Assembly (NCBI GenBank): GCA_000827265.1
Contig: KN834849.1
Coordinates: forward strand, 11,085-75,084
Source: Collybiopsis luxurians FD-317 M1
Taxonomy: Eukaryota; Basidiomycota; Agaricomycetes; Agaricales; Omphalotaceae
Reading direction: 5' to 3'
Length of the DNA: 64,000 nt
Below are positions 23,176 through 35,022 of the stretch, piece by piece. A program made the position numbers and the translations under genes. Position 1 is the first letter of the stretch, and the number at the start of each line of letters is the position of its first letter. The notes under the pieces were generated by a model, which was not told where the DNA came from, searched no databases, and saw only the letters and a program-made list of their open reading frames with translations.

Positions 23176-24659
23176 GGTGGAGCCCCGAAAGATGCGGTTT
23201 TGTTTGGCAGAATGCTGTAAATGATAGGTCTGGGATAGGGGGGGCGGACAGAGGATCATAGGATGCACGTTCTGTCGGCAGTTTCGACTTTGCAAGCCGT
23301 GGTTCATGATCCCGATTGCACATCTTACGTCTTGGGATCGCCGCATATTTGTTATCGACGCCTACCTCTGATCCCAGAAGTGAGTATTTTCCCGCAGCAT
23401 CCGACCTGAACTCGCACAGAAGGATCGGTCTTTGTAAGTGATCACTGGACCTGGCGTGCTTTCGACTCGTTTGATTATCATTACTTTACGAAAGCACATA
23501 AATTCGCGTGTTCCGTGAACTTAGGATGCCATGAGCACAAAAATCCGAGGAAGTTGAGAAGGCTATGAGTTTGAGAAGCAGTTGTCCCCGCCTGTTATCA
23601 TTGAAGATCGGATGATCTGCAAGTGGCGAGGATCGGTACGCCGGAAATGGTAAGAACTACGTGAATCCGTATACAATTACTGTGGTGTATCATTTCCTCG
23701 GCGGAGAACCGGCTTGTAATTATCGATTGCAGATATGGTTGACTTCTACGGTTTAATTTTTATATCGACGCGGGAGAAGGGCGCTCTAATAATTTTTATG
23801 GGACTGCCTTTTTTGCAATAAAAAAATCTCTGTAAGGGTAAAAATAAGCCTGGAACTTTATAAGAAGATATTGAAAGGATATCTCAGGCCTCAAACTTGA
23901 CGGATCCGTGAAAACAGGACGTCGTCCAAAACACATTCCCTCGCGGATAAGTTGATCAACATCAGCGAACAGCGATGATTTCTCTGTTCGTAAGTAAGGG
24001 CGTGATAGCAGATTCTGTATACTTCAAATTATCAAGAATCTCAATAGAGTCCTGAGGATTATTGAAGCCGAACCGTGACCTACTCCGTGAAACTAGGATC
24101 TTGTCCCCGAATTGGCATCTACAGGATTCATGTGCTAAGCCAGCTTTTTGGTATCGATCAGCAGGTACACAGCAAAAGCTTTTGACCTTAGCATTCTAGA
24201 AAATATGCAAGGCGAGGCGGAAGATCTGAGCTTGATCTGAGTGCCACAGACTCTGAGAAAATCCTTATCCTGAAAATTCGTCGATTAGACGGCGTAAAGA
24301 TACCGTTCAGAAATAATAACATCTGGTATTTCCTTGTATTGAAGACATTTCAAACGTTTTCACTGATCATTTTTAAGTCAAAATCCATTGGAGCAATACC
24401 TAAAAGGCGTGTGAGCGCGCGCGTCCAAAGTGAAAAACAATCATCGCCGAATTGATCACTGTCTGAAAAGAAATTTTCGGATAGCCAGGATCTGGACTTG
24501 GGACGTCTGGCAGTAATCTACAGGCCGCAGGCACTCGTCAGCAACAGAGAGAGTAGAGTGGTCGGGGCGGGCCGAGTGGTCCGACTCGAGATCCAGACGT
24601 CTGCTTTGACACGCAAGTCAACTAAGAACTTCCTTCAACTTCAAGCTTCAAGAGAGAAC
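23176..24659. other. 1.5-kb stretch with no supportable gene
   Basis: Stops are frequent in all frames and no domain, RNA gene or terminal repeat is seen. A GCGCGCGCG-type run occurs near 24415. Confidence 0.5.
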
Positions 24660-24791
24660 ATGCCAGACCACCAGACAACGGAACCAAGCCACACATCAGC
24701 AAATCTTTCGCGTGTTATAAGCACCTATGGCGATAATTTAAATCTCGTACTTGCCACACAATCCGCTTGTGGAGGAACCTGTAAATGCTAG
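24660..24791 (+). CDS. Small ORF (43 residues) ending in a Cys cluster
   Basis: The ORF runs from ATG 24660 to TAG 24791. The product starts MPDHQTTEPSHTSANL and ends SACGGTCKC, giving a C-x3-C-x-C cluster at the very C-terminus. Such spacing occurs in fungal metallothionein-like peptides, but only three cysteines are present and the N-terminal 34 residues have none. The open frame continues upstream to about 24498 without a stop, so the true start is unclear. It is not recognised as a known family, and chance is possible. It lies in a gene-poor zone about 460 bp before the next gene. Confidence 0.25.
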   Translation: MPDHQTTEPSHTSANLSRVISTYGDNLNLVLATQSACGGTCKC

Positions 24792-25248
24792 CTTGTCCAA
24801 TTCTTATCTTTGTGAGATATCTTAAGCCTGACTCTGTTTGACTCTATTCTCACCCACCCTGAATATGACAGTTCATAATTTTTTGAACAACGATACAATA
24901 GGGCTTTCCCAAGTTGGATGAACTTGACTGTTGTACCAGTGGGTAGGTACATCAGTACAATCCCGATTCTTCTGAATAGCTTGACGATGCAATGAGATGC
25001 TGGAATGTAGAGATCAGGGGCAAGTTCTTCGCTCGAATTGCTGAAAAATTTTCCAGGCTATGTCGTCTCTGACGTGCCTCTCGTCATGGCGTAAAAAAAC
25101 ACAAAATTCCAGTAAATTTGACTTATCGGGCAAAGAAGTAATTCACCGTCGAATAAATATAAAAGGGTACAAGAACTCTCCTTATGCCTACCATCTCTAG
25201 TCAAGTGGCTCAAAGGACTGGAATTTCCGGTCTGGCCCTCGATTTAGA
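24792..25248. other. Intergenic, upstream of the reductase-like gene
   Basis: About 460 bp without an ORF. It contains a TATA box at 25158. Confidence 0.5.
25158..25165 (+). promoter_or_regulatory. TATA box of the stand-alone membrane reductase-like gene
   Basis: TATAAAAG in the context AATATAAAAGGG, 84 bp upstream of ATG 25249. The spacing fits a short leader. Confidence 0.55.
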
Positions 25249-27306
25249 ATGAATCAAGTTTCTTCTCAGGTTGGTTGCGCCTTTTGCAACTGGATCTTAT
25301 TCTTCGACTCACCGTTCACATTCATTTTCTCACCTAGGGACCCGACGATAGGGAAACGTTGGCTGAGCCCAGCGCCGTTCACATGGTGTCGGATGACTCT
25401 TCAACCTCGTCCAAACTTGAGCGCGATGAGTCTGCACCTTCTGATATATTAGAGGATAATGCGTCACTTTCCCTAGATGAAAAGGCCATCAGCTGGGAAG
25501 ACTTCCAGAACGACGTCGTTTCGGATAAGAAGCATGGACGTGTGGTACGCAACCTGCGGTTCAAGCTTCTCAATGTATACCGCCGACTATTCAGCGTCGT
25601 CTTCATCACGAACATGGCCATCTTCATTGCGTTCTGCGTACGGGGAGCCAGCGTCCCTAAGCTAGGACAAATCGCCATTGCAAACATTTTCGTCGCAATC
25701 CTGTTCAGACAAGAATACGTCATCAACGCCCTTTTTATGGTACTCTGCTCTGCACCCAAATCGTAAGTTGGCCCAGAATCTTTTGTACCAAACTGATTGT
25801 GGCATAGGTGGCCTCTGTGGATTCGCCTGAAGTTCTGCAGAGTATATAGTCTTCCCGGTGGCATTCATTCCGGCGCTGGAGTTTCGGGTGTGTTCTGGCT
25901 CATACTCTTCAGTGGCCAAGCAACTCGAAATTTTGTCGAAGGAGGACAAGTTTGTGGTTACATCTGTATCAGAGTCGACGCTACATTTAACTCTTCTCCG
26001 CAGATTTCAGTACCTACACTTGGAATCACATATTCCATTCTTCTGTTGCTATTAGTGATAGTTGTGACTGCTTATCCAGCTTTCAGAAGCAGACGCCATG
26101 ATAGCTTCGAGTAAGCATTTTTCACGCCTCACTGGTGGCTGTATTTATAAAGTTCGGAAATCTCCCAGATGTACTCACCGGTTCATGGGATGGATAGCAG
26201 TAGGGCTAGTATGGGCCCAGGTTCGTGTCGTGTTGTACTACTCGCCCCTTCCCCACTCAGTGTAGGCTTTCCAGGTAGTGCTGCTGAACAATGACTTTAG
26301 AGAGCATCTCTCGCTGGCGCATTCTTTGAGAATCAATCCCACCTTCTGGCTAGTAGTGATTTTGACTGGTAAGTTCATGAATCAGTATGTCCAATAGTTG
26401 TCAAACGTTTCATTGCTCTCTGATTAGCATCAATTGCATTGCGTGAGTCTCCTCCTTCCACTCTGTACAACATTGTTTATGCATATATCCACTGTTAGCG
26501 TGGGTAAGACTCCGAAAGGAACCTGTTCAGAGCGAGGTGCTTTCCAGTCATGCTGTGCGGCTTTATTTCAAATATGGTGAGTCAATCAGTACTTTGTTTG
26601 TGATCATACTGACATACTGAATTTGTTTGGGAGATGAACCTGTACCTGGAAGTTTTTTCCGTATCTCCCAAGCCCCATTAACAGAATGGCACAGCTTTGC
26701 AACAATCCGAGAGCCTGGAAAGAAGGGATTCTCTGCGATTGTATCTAGAGCGGGTGATTGGACTTCTGAAATGATCGCCAATCCTCCATCCCGCATCTGG
26801 GTCCGGGGAATACCTACCACGGGTGTTATGCGAATTGTGCCGTTATTCCGACGAGTTGTCGTTGTTGCCACGGGAAGTGGAATTGGTCCATGCGCCCCCC
26901 ATGTTTTTGCAAAGATGTCCGACATTCAGTTACTCTGGACGGCACCAAACGTCCGCGAAACATTTGGCGATAAACTTGTTGATTCGATTTTGGAGGCCTC
27001 GCCGAGTGCGGTAATCTATGGTTAGTTATTTCAACTTCCTCTGCTAGCAATTCCCTGCTGAACATAAGCACCAGACACGCGAAAAAATGGGAAACCCGAT
27101 ATGGCGAGTAGCTTACCTTCGAACAAGAAACGATCCATACTGACCAATGACCATTCTATGTGTAGGTAAAACTTGTGGCCCGCTTGGTAAAGGAGTTCGA
27201 GGCGGAGGCCGTTTGCATTATCTCTAATCCTCCATTGACTCGTAAGGTAGTCTATGGGATGATGAGTAGAGGTGTGCCTGCTTTCGGTGCTATCTGGGAC
27301 TCTTAG
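25249..27306 (+). CDS. Membrane-bound ferredoxin-reductase-like protein (stand-alone paralogue)
   Basis: Exon 1 (7 codons) joins via a 71-nt intron to a hydrophilic N-terminus. A multi-pass membrane region follows: NLRFKLLNVYRRLFSVVFIT, then helices ending WPLWIRLKF, GVSGVFWLILFSGQ, and ISVPTLGITYSILLLLLVIV. The conserved THRFMGWIAVGLVWAQVVLL is next. After the membrane part come AVRLYFKY, FFRISQAPLTEWHSFATI, DWTSEMIANPPSRIWVRGIP and the nucleotide-binding ATGSGIGPCAPHVFAKM. The end is RKVVYGMMSRGVPAFGAIWD. This is the FAD/NAD-binding ferredoxin reductase fold attached to a membrane anchor. It is the same protein half as in the larger gene at 35023-39219 on the other strand, with near-identical exon content, but there is no adenylation domain. 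One intron (27104-27165) has a GC donor. The electron acceptor and substrate are unknown. Confidence 0.8.
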
Positions 27307-27705
27307 ATTGGCGTGCCACCATTGATCGTCGAAGAAGTATTTGCCAAGTTACCTGTACGTACAGTGTAAATCGATATTTTCGCAGTCTATTCTGTAGCTA
27401 TATATTTGCGGGACGCTGTGAATTACTGTATTCGCTCTGAGTACTCTGTAAGCCACGGTATTCCGTGAATGATTGCTCAATTGGTACATGCAACATCCCA
27501 GAAGATCACCGCATAGGGATACACCTCCAAAACCGGAGCCCGATTGTTGTGTCGACGTTTCCCGCTTTTTAGGATTTCGTAGTTAGTCTTACCTACAAAA
27601 AAAGAAAACCACGAAGATGTAGATAAGATAAGATAATACTGAGATAGAAGCGCCCGGTACATTGTCACGCGCCTCGTTGATAGCTTGCTTCTCGACACTG
27701 AAATA
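27307..27705. other. Intergenic region before ALG6
   Basis: About 400 bp between two genes in the same direction. AT-rich; nothing else seen. Confidence 0.5.
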
Positions 27706-30299
27706 ATGGCAGACTTTCCAGACCCATCCCTTCATTTGCCTCCAAAATCTAACAGAAACTCCCTTTCCGCTTCACACTCATTTCCCCGTTCTTCTTCAAC
27801 ATCTTCCCATACTAGCGTAACAGGCACCCCGCTGGTCATTAATACCAATACCAACATTTCCAAACCCTATAACAAGTAAGCCAGCAATGCTGCATAAGAC
27901 TGAGTGCTGATTTACATAGACAATTTTCTTCTGCTGAGATTATAGCACCGACACCTAGAAGGCATCTTTTGGAAAGCAACGAAAGTCAATCGTGGCTACA
28001 TACTCCTCCTCTCTCTCCTGTATCTTCGCGAGGCATATCTCCGACTTCTACGCGAGGGTTCAGTCCACAGTCACAATTAAGTCGCGGAATCAATGGCCAG
28101 CAAAGTTTTAGTTCCGTAATGGACCATAGCATTTCAAAATTAAGTACCGTCGAGGAGGTTTCCCTGTCAGAAAGTGGAATGGGACGGCGTTTCATACGTT
28201 GGTCGCACAAGCGAGGGATGAGAGTTTCTCTCATGGGATTAATATTCTTTACCTGCGTGACGCTCAAGTTATGTCTGGGGCTTGGTTCTTATTCAGGTGG
28301 GTTCCATATACGAGCTTCGCGTCTGATCCGATCTTCTAAATTAGCTCTTAGGTGAAAATACGCCCCCGATGTACGGTGATTATGAAGCCCAGCGGCACTG
28401 GATGGAGATAACATTACATCTACCAACGAGCCAATGGTACACATATGACTTGCAGTACTGGGGTCTGGATTATCCTCCGTTAACAGCCTACGTGTCCTTG
28501 GCATGCGGCGTTGTGTGAGTACTTTCTTGAGCATTCTGTCGAATGATTCTAATGAACCGTAGGGCAAACTTCATTAATCCTGTTTGGGTAGCTCTGGATT
28601 CGTCGCGCGGCATTGAAACACCTACTAGCAAATTCTTCATGCGCGGCTCTGTCGTCGCTTTCGATTCTTTAATATACGTCCCTGCCTTGGTCTTATTCTC
28701 CCGGATATGGTATCGCAAACGCTCGAGAAGAACGCAAGATCTTGCATTTCTACTTCTTATGCTCCAACCCGCTCTATTTCTCATCGACTCTGGACACTTT
28801 CAGTACAACTCAGTCATGCTCGGTGAGTATCTAAGTAATGAGCTTACTGATCTTTGATCCTTATATGATGCTTAGGTTTAACAATTATGGCTTTAAATTG
28901 TTTCGCAACGGGACACGATCTACCTGGCGCGGTTTTTTTTGTGTTAAGCTTGGGATTCAAACAAATGGCGTTATACTATGCTCCAGCTATTGGCTCGTAT
29001 CTAGCAGCCAAATGTGTTCTACTTGGACCCAAAGAAGGTGGCAGGTTGTTCGTGCGCCTTGGTTCAATCACTGTCGCAGCCTTCATCATACTGTTTCTGC
29101 CGTGGCTTCCTCCCTTCTCTTCCTCCCCATCTGCTATTCTTGATCCCGTGTCACGTATATTTCCCTTCGCCCGTGGTCTTTTCGAAGATAAAGTCGCCAA
29201 CTTTTGGTGTGCCTCGAACGTAGTCATAAAATGGAATAGATGGGTGGCGCAGGGGATACTTGTTAAGGGAGCAGCAGCCCTGACGCTTCTTGGTTTTCTC
29301 CCTAGTGTGGCCGTTATTGGAAAGTCCGCTTGGGATTTGAAGACCTGGTCCTTAGGCCCAGTAGACGCTGCAAAAACTGACAATAGCCAAAACTCTCCCG
29401 ACAAGGAATCACCAGCTACGGTAGACACGCCGATTCTTCCCCTCCTTCCATATGCCCTTCTCAATTCGTCGATGTCGTTCTTCCTGTTCTCGTTCCAAGT
29501 ACACGAAAAAACCATCTTGCTGCCTCTCATGCCGTTGATGCTGCTATTCTCCGGCTCTACGCCTGATTCAGAGATTTTTGCATGGGGCGCATTGGGGAGT
29601 AATGTAGCGGTTTTCAGGTGAGTGTCTCTTCAAAAGTGAGGTTGGCATTTTATAATATTTCGTTCCAGCATGTGGCCTTTGTTGAAGAAAGATGGACTGT
29701 GCCTGCAATACTTTGCCTCGATCCTGCTTTGGAACAGAGTCATAGGTCATAACCCCTTCAAACTCGTGTGCAAAGTCCTTCCCTACAAGTCTCTTGTGCA
29801 CCTCATCTCTGCCGTGAGTACCACTTATTCGCCTCCCTGAATGGTTTTTATAACGCATCAATTCTAGGGTGTCTACGCTGCCATATTTGTTCTGCATCTT
29901 CTAGAGCCCATCATCACACCTCCCGCGCGATATCCCGACCTATTCCCCGTCCTGAACGTTCTTGTCAGTACACCCGTATTCGTATCTATATGGTTATGGA
30001 GCATCAAATCCTGCATTCAAGTCAGTTGGGCAATAACTGGGCCATCGGGTCTCGGCGTCGAAGCCAGCGAGCACCATCGAGATCGCGCTTCATCGGTGTT
30101 CAGCGATGCAGGCGAACGAGTATCGCTACTTCGTCAATCTAAAGGCGATCGAACTAGGGCAGTCAGTTTAGGCCATGTATCAGGGAAACGTGTCAGAAGA
30201 TCCTCTACTCATTCAGTCTCCGGTTCGAGTTCCGCTATTCCTTCATCTACTTCGACTTTCCGAGGTAATAGCCATAGTGCCACAAATTCGTCGTCGTGA
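27706..30299 (+). CDS. ALG6: Dolichyl-P-Glc:Man9GlcNAc2-PP-dolichol alpha-1,3-glucosyltransferase
   Basis: Alg6 (GT57) adds the first glucose to the lipid-linked N-glycan precursor in the ER lumen. The lumenal signature [20 protein letters not shown] and then [16 protein letters not shown] are unmistakable. Further family blocks are [48 protein letters not shown] and [20 protein letters not shown]. About a dozen membrane segments alternate as in the family. Exon 1 is 27706-27875 and exon 2 is 27920-28296, with later introns at about 28335, 28515, 28821, 29619 and 29813. Two oddities are seen. The first membrane helix is preceded by about 160 Ser/Pro-rich cytosolic residues. The C-terminus has an extra Ser-rich tail of roughly 80 residues. 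Neither is part of the catalytic core, and both are common kinds of extension in basidiomycetes. Confidence 0.95.
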
Positions 30300-30643
30300 T
30301 AGAGAATTGCTTCTTAGTACGCTGCTATAGGATGTGGGATGTATCTACTAGTATGTACATGGTTCTGTGGATATTTAGAATAGCTCGAGTTTGGCAGAAG
30401 GGTCACCTTTGCTGCGAAGTAATGGACTTTCCTAAATTGAACGATATGACTCGCTTTGACTTGTGCGAAAAAGGGACATCCATTTGAAAAATACACTACA
30501 GTACAGAAGATCGAGGTCCAATTAACTGAAACAAAAAATTGCAGCAAAAAAAAACCCAAGTTCGAGACATTACAATCCGCTTCCGAAGAAATTACAAATA
30601 AAATAATAGTCATTACGGTAAAAAGAGCCAGTCCGAGATACAA
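30300..30643. other. Convergent 3' region
   Basis: About 340 bp shared 3' flank of two convergent genes. AT-rich, no feature seen. Confidence 0.6.
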
Positions 30644-32398
30644 TTACACCTCGAACTTGGACCTTAGTGGTGAGTTTACGGCCGTCTTGAACCGCCTATG
30701 GGCGGCTGGTGACTTGGCCGGTTCCTCCTGCACTGAGGGCAAAATCTGCACAGGTGGAAATACGAATTCCCCCTTTAGGTGTTTTGCCATCCGGGTTTTG
30801 TTGTACAGGGCAATATCGGTGGAAGTAGGTGGGGGTAGGGGTTCTGGAGGAGGGTTAGGGTGTTGCCTGCTCCTCTTGCTCCAGAAGACTGATTCTCCAG
30901 AAGAATAATGAAAAGAGGGTGGCCTATCAAGGCGATCCAATTCTCTGGCATAGATCGTCAGCAGAAGGATGACAACGGTCAATCCAGCTAAGATCATTTG
31001 CGGGAAAAAGCCTATGGTATCTTTGGGCACAGTATTAAAAGAGGTTCCGCATCGTGAGCATGGATATCGCACTTACCAATTAACACACCTAACAGGAAGG
31101 TGGGGTTCAGATAGAATTCAAATAGGCGATACGACTGACTTACCGTCCATGTCGGGTGCATCAGGGAAAGCATTTCGAAGCTGAGGAAGGCCGACAACAG
31201 TGGCGCCATTTACTATCAGCATTTTGAGAATGGGTCTAGTATCTCGCGTCCGTCTTGCGAGGATGACATTTCCAATGCAGATATGAGTCAAGAACCAACT
31301 CGATGCCCACAATAACAGGGCGATGATACGAGCTTCAAGTGGTCGCCGGATGTTCATGTCTATGTCGCGAGAAGGTGTGGAGGTTCCATTTGCATTGGTT
31401 TCGTAGCTTTCGATGTCAACCGTTTCTACTACAAAAGCCGAGGTCAGGTCGAGTGTCGCCAATTTGCTGAATGGAACAGATTTATTCTGAGACAATGCGC
31501 GCAGGGTACTCGACAGAAAATATGTATCGAACGGATACAGCCGGTCATTATGAACGTCTAGAACATGATCGCTGTCGAATTGGACGAGATTCTGGATCCT
31601 GTTTTTTGCCAAATTCAGATTGACCTGAGCTCAGCAGAAGAGTTAAGAGCATTCCTTACTTTCTGCGTTCGCCACTTCCATTATAGGGAATGAGTCCGGG
31701 ATCATATATTCCGGCCGCCTCAGGATCCCTAAAAAACAGCGTCAGTGTAATGTTGAGGGAAACTTTGTTTCCCTCACCCGTCGACATAGATTTGTAAAGC
31801 ACAGTTGGGTAGTCCGCAAACCGTACTACCGTGTATGCCAGCTGAGCCCGGAAGCATGTAGGCCTCGCCACAAGCGACGATAGACCACCGAATAGTGACC
31901 GCAGGCTCATCGACATCAATGTCCACGTTCTCACCTAAAAGAACAAGCTACGAAAGGAAATCAAATTTCCCGACAAGGAAAGAACCATGGTAACGTGCAA
32001 CCCACCCCCGGATTTGTCTGGGCAATCTCGTTTAGAATGGGCTTGAAGAGTGAATCCTGTGCAGTGACGCCATGAAAGACAGAAGGTATCGTAATGACGA
32101 AAATAACCGAGCAGAGGACCGCAAGACCGAAATAAAAAATTGGTGGAACAGGTATGATTCCGTCAACAGCGCGTATGGGTGTGAACAAACGCGATGCCCG
32201 CTCCGCCAAGGACCTCCGCTTTAGCTTTAGTTCAGGCTTAAAATCGTTGGATTTTGTGCTTCCAACTGGAGCTTGTACCTCATCCTTTGTTGAGGGTAAA
32301 GAAGAGGTGTGTTCTAGCACAAGGTGAAAAGACCGGAGTCTACCAAAGGAGTGACGATGCCTAGGGCTGGAATGAAGGAAAGGAATGCGGAAATGCAT
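30644..32398 (-). CDS. DUF4436-like integral membrane protein
   Basis: The minus-strand gene starts at 32398. The N-terminal 85 residues are basic and hydrophilic, followed by the membrane helix FGLAVLCSVIFVITIPSVF. The lumenal/extracellular part has ENVDIDVDEPAVTIRW, ACGEAYMLPGS, FDSDHVLDVHNDRLYPFDTY and a predicted beta-rich region. Three further membrane helices include RIIALLLWASSWFLTHICIG, the NGATVVGLPQLRNAFPDAPD loop typical of the DUF4436 family, and IGFFPQMILAGLTVVILLLT. The first intron uses a GTGGGT donor and an acceptor that brings in LVLLGENVD in frame. A 12-nt exon (31088-31077, coding the VLI of DGVLID) lies between two short introns near the 3' end. The C-terminal 90 residues are Pro-rich and cytosolic-looking. 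The family assignment is from memory of the conserved loops; the function is unknown. Confidence 0.75.
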
Positions 32399-32685
32399 TA
32401 AGGAAGAGAGAAAGTTCGAAGCCTAGAGTAAAAAGCGCATTTCCGCAAGACGCCCAACCCTTACGCATTGTTTTTAAGTTATTCGCTACCGTTCTAGCCC
32501 CAGTGGAGTTTCATTACTTCAGAGGCAATTCAGAAGAATACAAAACAGAGTGTGATAGGCGGTGAAGGACGTCAGTCATGCCCATTTTCTTGTATAGGAT
32601 GTCAACCTTATTCATCTCAATCTATTGCGAGGCTCTTCGAATATGTTACTGCTATATCCGCACTAACTCCTCAGTTATACGGCAC

Positions 32686-34207
32686 TCAAAGACCTTTCAC
32701 TCCCTCCAAGAGAGTTTGAAGATCTTCCATTGGACCGTCATGAACGTCTCCTTCTGGTTCGATAACGGTCAAACCTTTCTGGGCGGACGAGAGCGTACTT
32801 TTTAGTTCTGCCACTCTCGCAGCATCCGTTGAGTTGGACCGAACAATGTGATTCCAGGATGCCTTGGCTCGTTCCACAAGATGTAAGCCTACCCGTTGGT
32901 CCCGAGTAAGTGTCTATAGTTTCGTATTCAAGCAGTTCACACAAACCCACCTATCTGGGGATAATTTGGAGGGTATATGAGCCAATAGAGCGCAAGAAGA
33001 GTATCGCTTGCTTCCATTGCGATATCATAAGGACCGTCGTGAGAAGCTTGACTGAACTTGTCAGACAAGGAGGTGATGAATGACTCATGGAGTACGCATG
33101 CAAGATTTATTGGAAATTTTGAAGAATTTCCAGTGAAGAGCGGACTTTGTCCTGTCCCTTTTGCAAACTCCCGCAAACGTGTGCAAATGTTTCGGAATTC
33201 TTCAGAGTCTTCAGGAGGTTCAGGAACGGTGCCTACATCTCGAACGACTTGGCATGAAGGACAAGAGCAGGTGAATCCGTAAGTCAGCTCAAAGATAGAA
33301 GTTCTCGTCTGAATCAGAGCTGGGTCTAAATAAGGAATACATATCTAGAGATCCATCAGAATCAAAGTAATTGGAAGTCCAGGCGCATATACCTCGTCTC
33401 CTTGAGAGATTGAGCGGAGAGCCACGATTTCCATTTTCACAGGTTCGTGAGCTTGGATGCTGAATTTGACAGCAGCGTTCGGCATGCACGAATGATTGAA
33501 CAAACGACTAGCTGCAGGGAAAATCCCATGAGCGTAGGTGTTAAAATGCGAGTGAATAGAAAAGTTGTTGTTCTCGAACCGAGAATAGAGCTCATCAACA
33601 AAATCACCAGTAAATAGGTGCTTTGGGCAAACGGGTGGAGAGGAACCGTTCATAGGGCTTTGCAAAAGGGACCGGAAAGTAAAGATCGGGGTAGAAACAT
33701 GCCACTCGGTGGGATCAACGCAAGACAAATACGCAACGAGATTAGAAAGAAGTAATGCGTCCATCTTCTTGTGCTCTTCAAGAGCTTGAAAGGATGGAGA
33801 TGAAATGTACGTATTATAGAGCTTGCAAATTTTACGATGTCCAGACTTCCAGTGAACGCCTTGGCCTAGCGCCAGCAGTAAGAATTGGAAGAGGGAGATC
33901 CAACGAAATCCATACAAGCCTGATCGCAGTAGAAGAAAGACGCGCAGCCAGTACATCGTTTGAGAGAGCCGGAACCTAAAAAACGGTGGCAGTTGTCGCA
34001 CCGTTGGCCCTTTTCTGCAGGTAGAAGAACGTCCACAAAAGAAGGCGAGGATAGAATGATATCCCCGGCTGAAAATGGGATGCTTGCCATGCATCTTTCT
34101 CTTGCAGTCGGATGAGGCTCTAGATAAACATTTTTTGTAATTTTTTCGATGGAAGTCATGATTAGAGAGATCCTTGTCTTTAGGCGCTCGTCGGCGCTTA
34201 CTGCCAT
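32686..34207 (-). CDS. SET and MYND domain protein (SMYD-like putative lysine methyltransferase)
   Basis: The MYND zinc finger runs as CDNCHRFLGSGSLKRCTGC, then YCDQACQGVHWKSGHRKIC; it is completed only by a 50-60 nt intron inside the ACQ segment. The split SET domain has its N-part before the finger (YLEPHPTARERCMASIPFSA) and the cofactor-binding NHSCMPNA with GDEV further on. The post-SET cysteines are seen as FTCSCPSC. Proteins of this order (S-sequence, MYND, SET, post-SET) methylate lysines on histones and other proteins. The C-terminal helical region ends KAGL-like near 32686. I place the start at Met 34207 (MAVSADERL). An in-frame Met at 34228 lies seven codons earlier, but it would overlap the LSM6 start codon on the opposite strand. 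Confidence 0.88.
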
Positions 34208-34226
34208 TTCCTTTTGACCACTACCC

Positions 34227-34620
34227 ATGGACGAATCTCCTCCTCCCCCCGATAATCAGTCTCCGCCGCCACCACCTCCTGCTAGCCACACAGGCTCCCC
34301 AACGGATTTCCTGAAAGGTGTAGTCGGCAAGAAAGTCATTGTCCGTCTTAATTCTGGAGTCGATTATCGAGGTACATCTCAATCTTCAATTCTTTCATCC
34401 AAATGTAAAATAATGCTTTCTAGGGATCCTTTCATGCCTTGATGGGTATATGAACATTGCGCTAGAGCAGACGGAGGAACATGTTGAGGGTAAAATTACC
34501 AATCGATACGGAGACGCGTTTATTCGTGGAAATAATGGTGAGCTTTTTTTTCTGTTGCCGCTTTCCTCAGTCTGACCCTTCTGTTTAGTACTTTACATAT
34601 CAGCGGCAGAAGAGCTGTAA
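34227..34620 (+). CDS. LSM6: U6 snRNA-associated Sm-like protein LSm6
   Basis: LSm6 is a subunit of the LSm2-8 ring on U6 snRNA (splicing) and of LSm1-7 (mRNA decay). Three exons (34227-34371, 34424-34537, 34589-34620) give 96 residues. The Sm1 motif is seen as VIVRLNSGVDYRGILSCLDG and YMNIALEQTEEHVEG, and Sm2 as YGDAFIRGNNVLYIS. All are close to the family. The usual start is near the DFLKGVVGKK helix. Here about 26 extra residues rich in Pro and Ser (SPPPPPPAS type) come first, a likely disordered N-terminal extension. The start codon lies 19 bp from the opposite-strand SET/MYND start. Confidence 0.95.
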
Positions 34621-35022
34621 CTCACATTCTTCATGGAATTCCAGCGCAAAGAATGTTAGGTTTTGAAAATCATGCGATTATTGGATTCTTGTGATGATAG
34701 AGACGCGCGGTCTTTCACGAACAAGATCTTACTGGTTCAATACGATCAGGTACGGCTATCTGCGGATTTTGTGCGACGTGGTCAACTGTTATGGGGACAC
34801 TACTACTACTATCCGTGATCCAAGGCCGCCATGGCATTTCACTTGTACCTTGATTTTCTATATAATAATTGCAGAAACTGAATGCGTTGCAGTTCTCGAA
34901 GATGCAATTTGTCAAGTTCCTGAGGCCCAAGTTCTGAACTACATATGACCGTAGTTTTATCAACAGTACAAATCGTGAGATGAAGATAACCAATAAAATT
35001 TCTTGACTGGTGACAGCCTTCC
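34621..35022. other. Convergent-free gap between LSM6 and the adenylation/reductase gene
   Basis: About 400 bp. A plus-strand frame of 85 codons (34691-34948) is open but has no domain and no splice support. I treat it as chance. Confidence 0.4.

Noticed and set aside
34691..34993. Plus and minus frames between LSM6 and the adenylation gene
   Set aside because: Short, overlapping, and without features.
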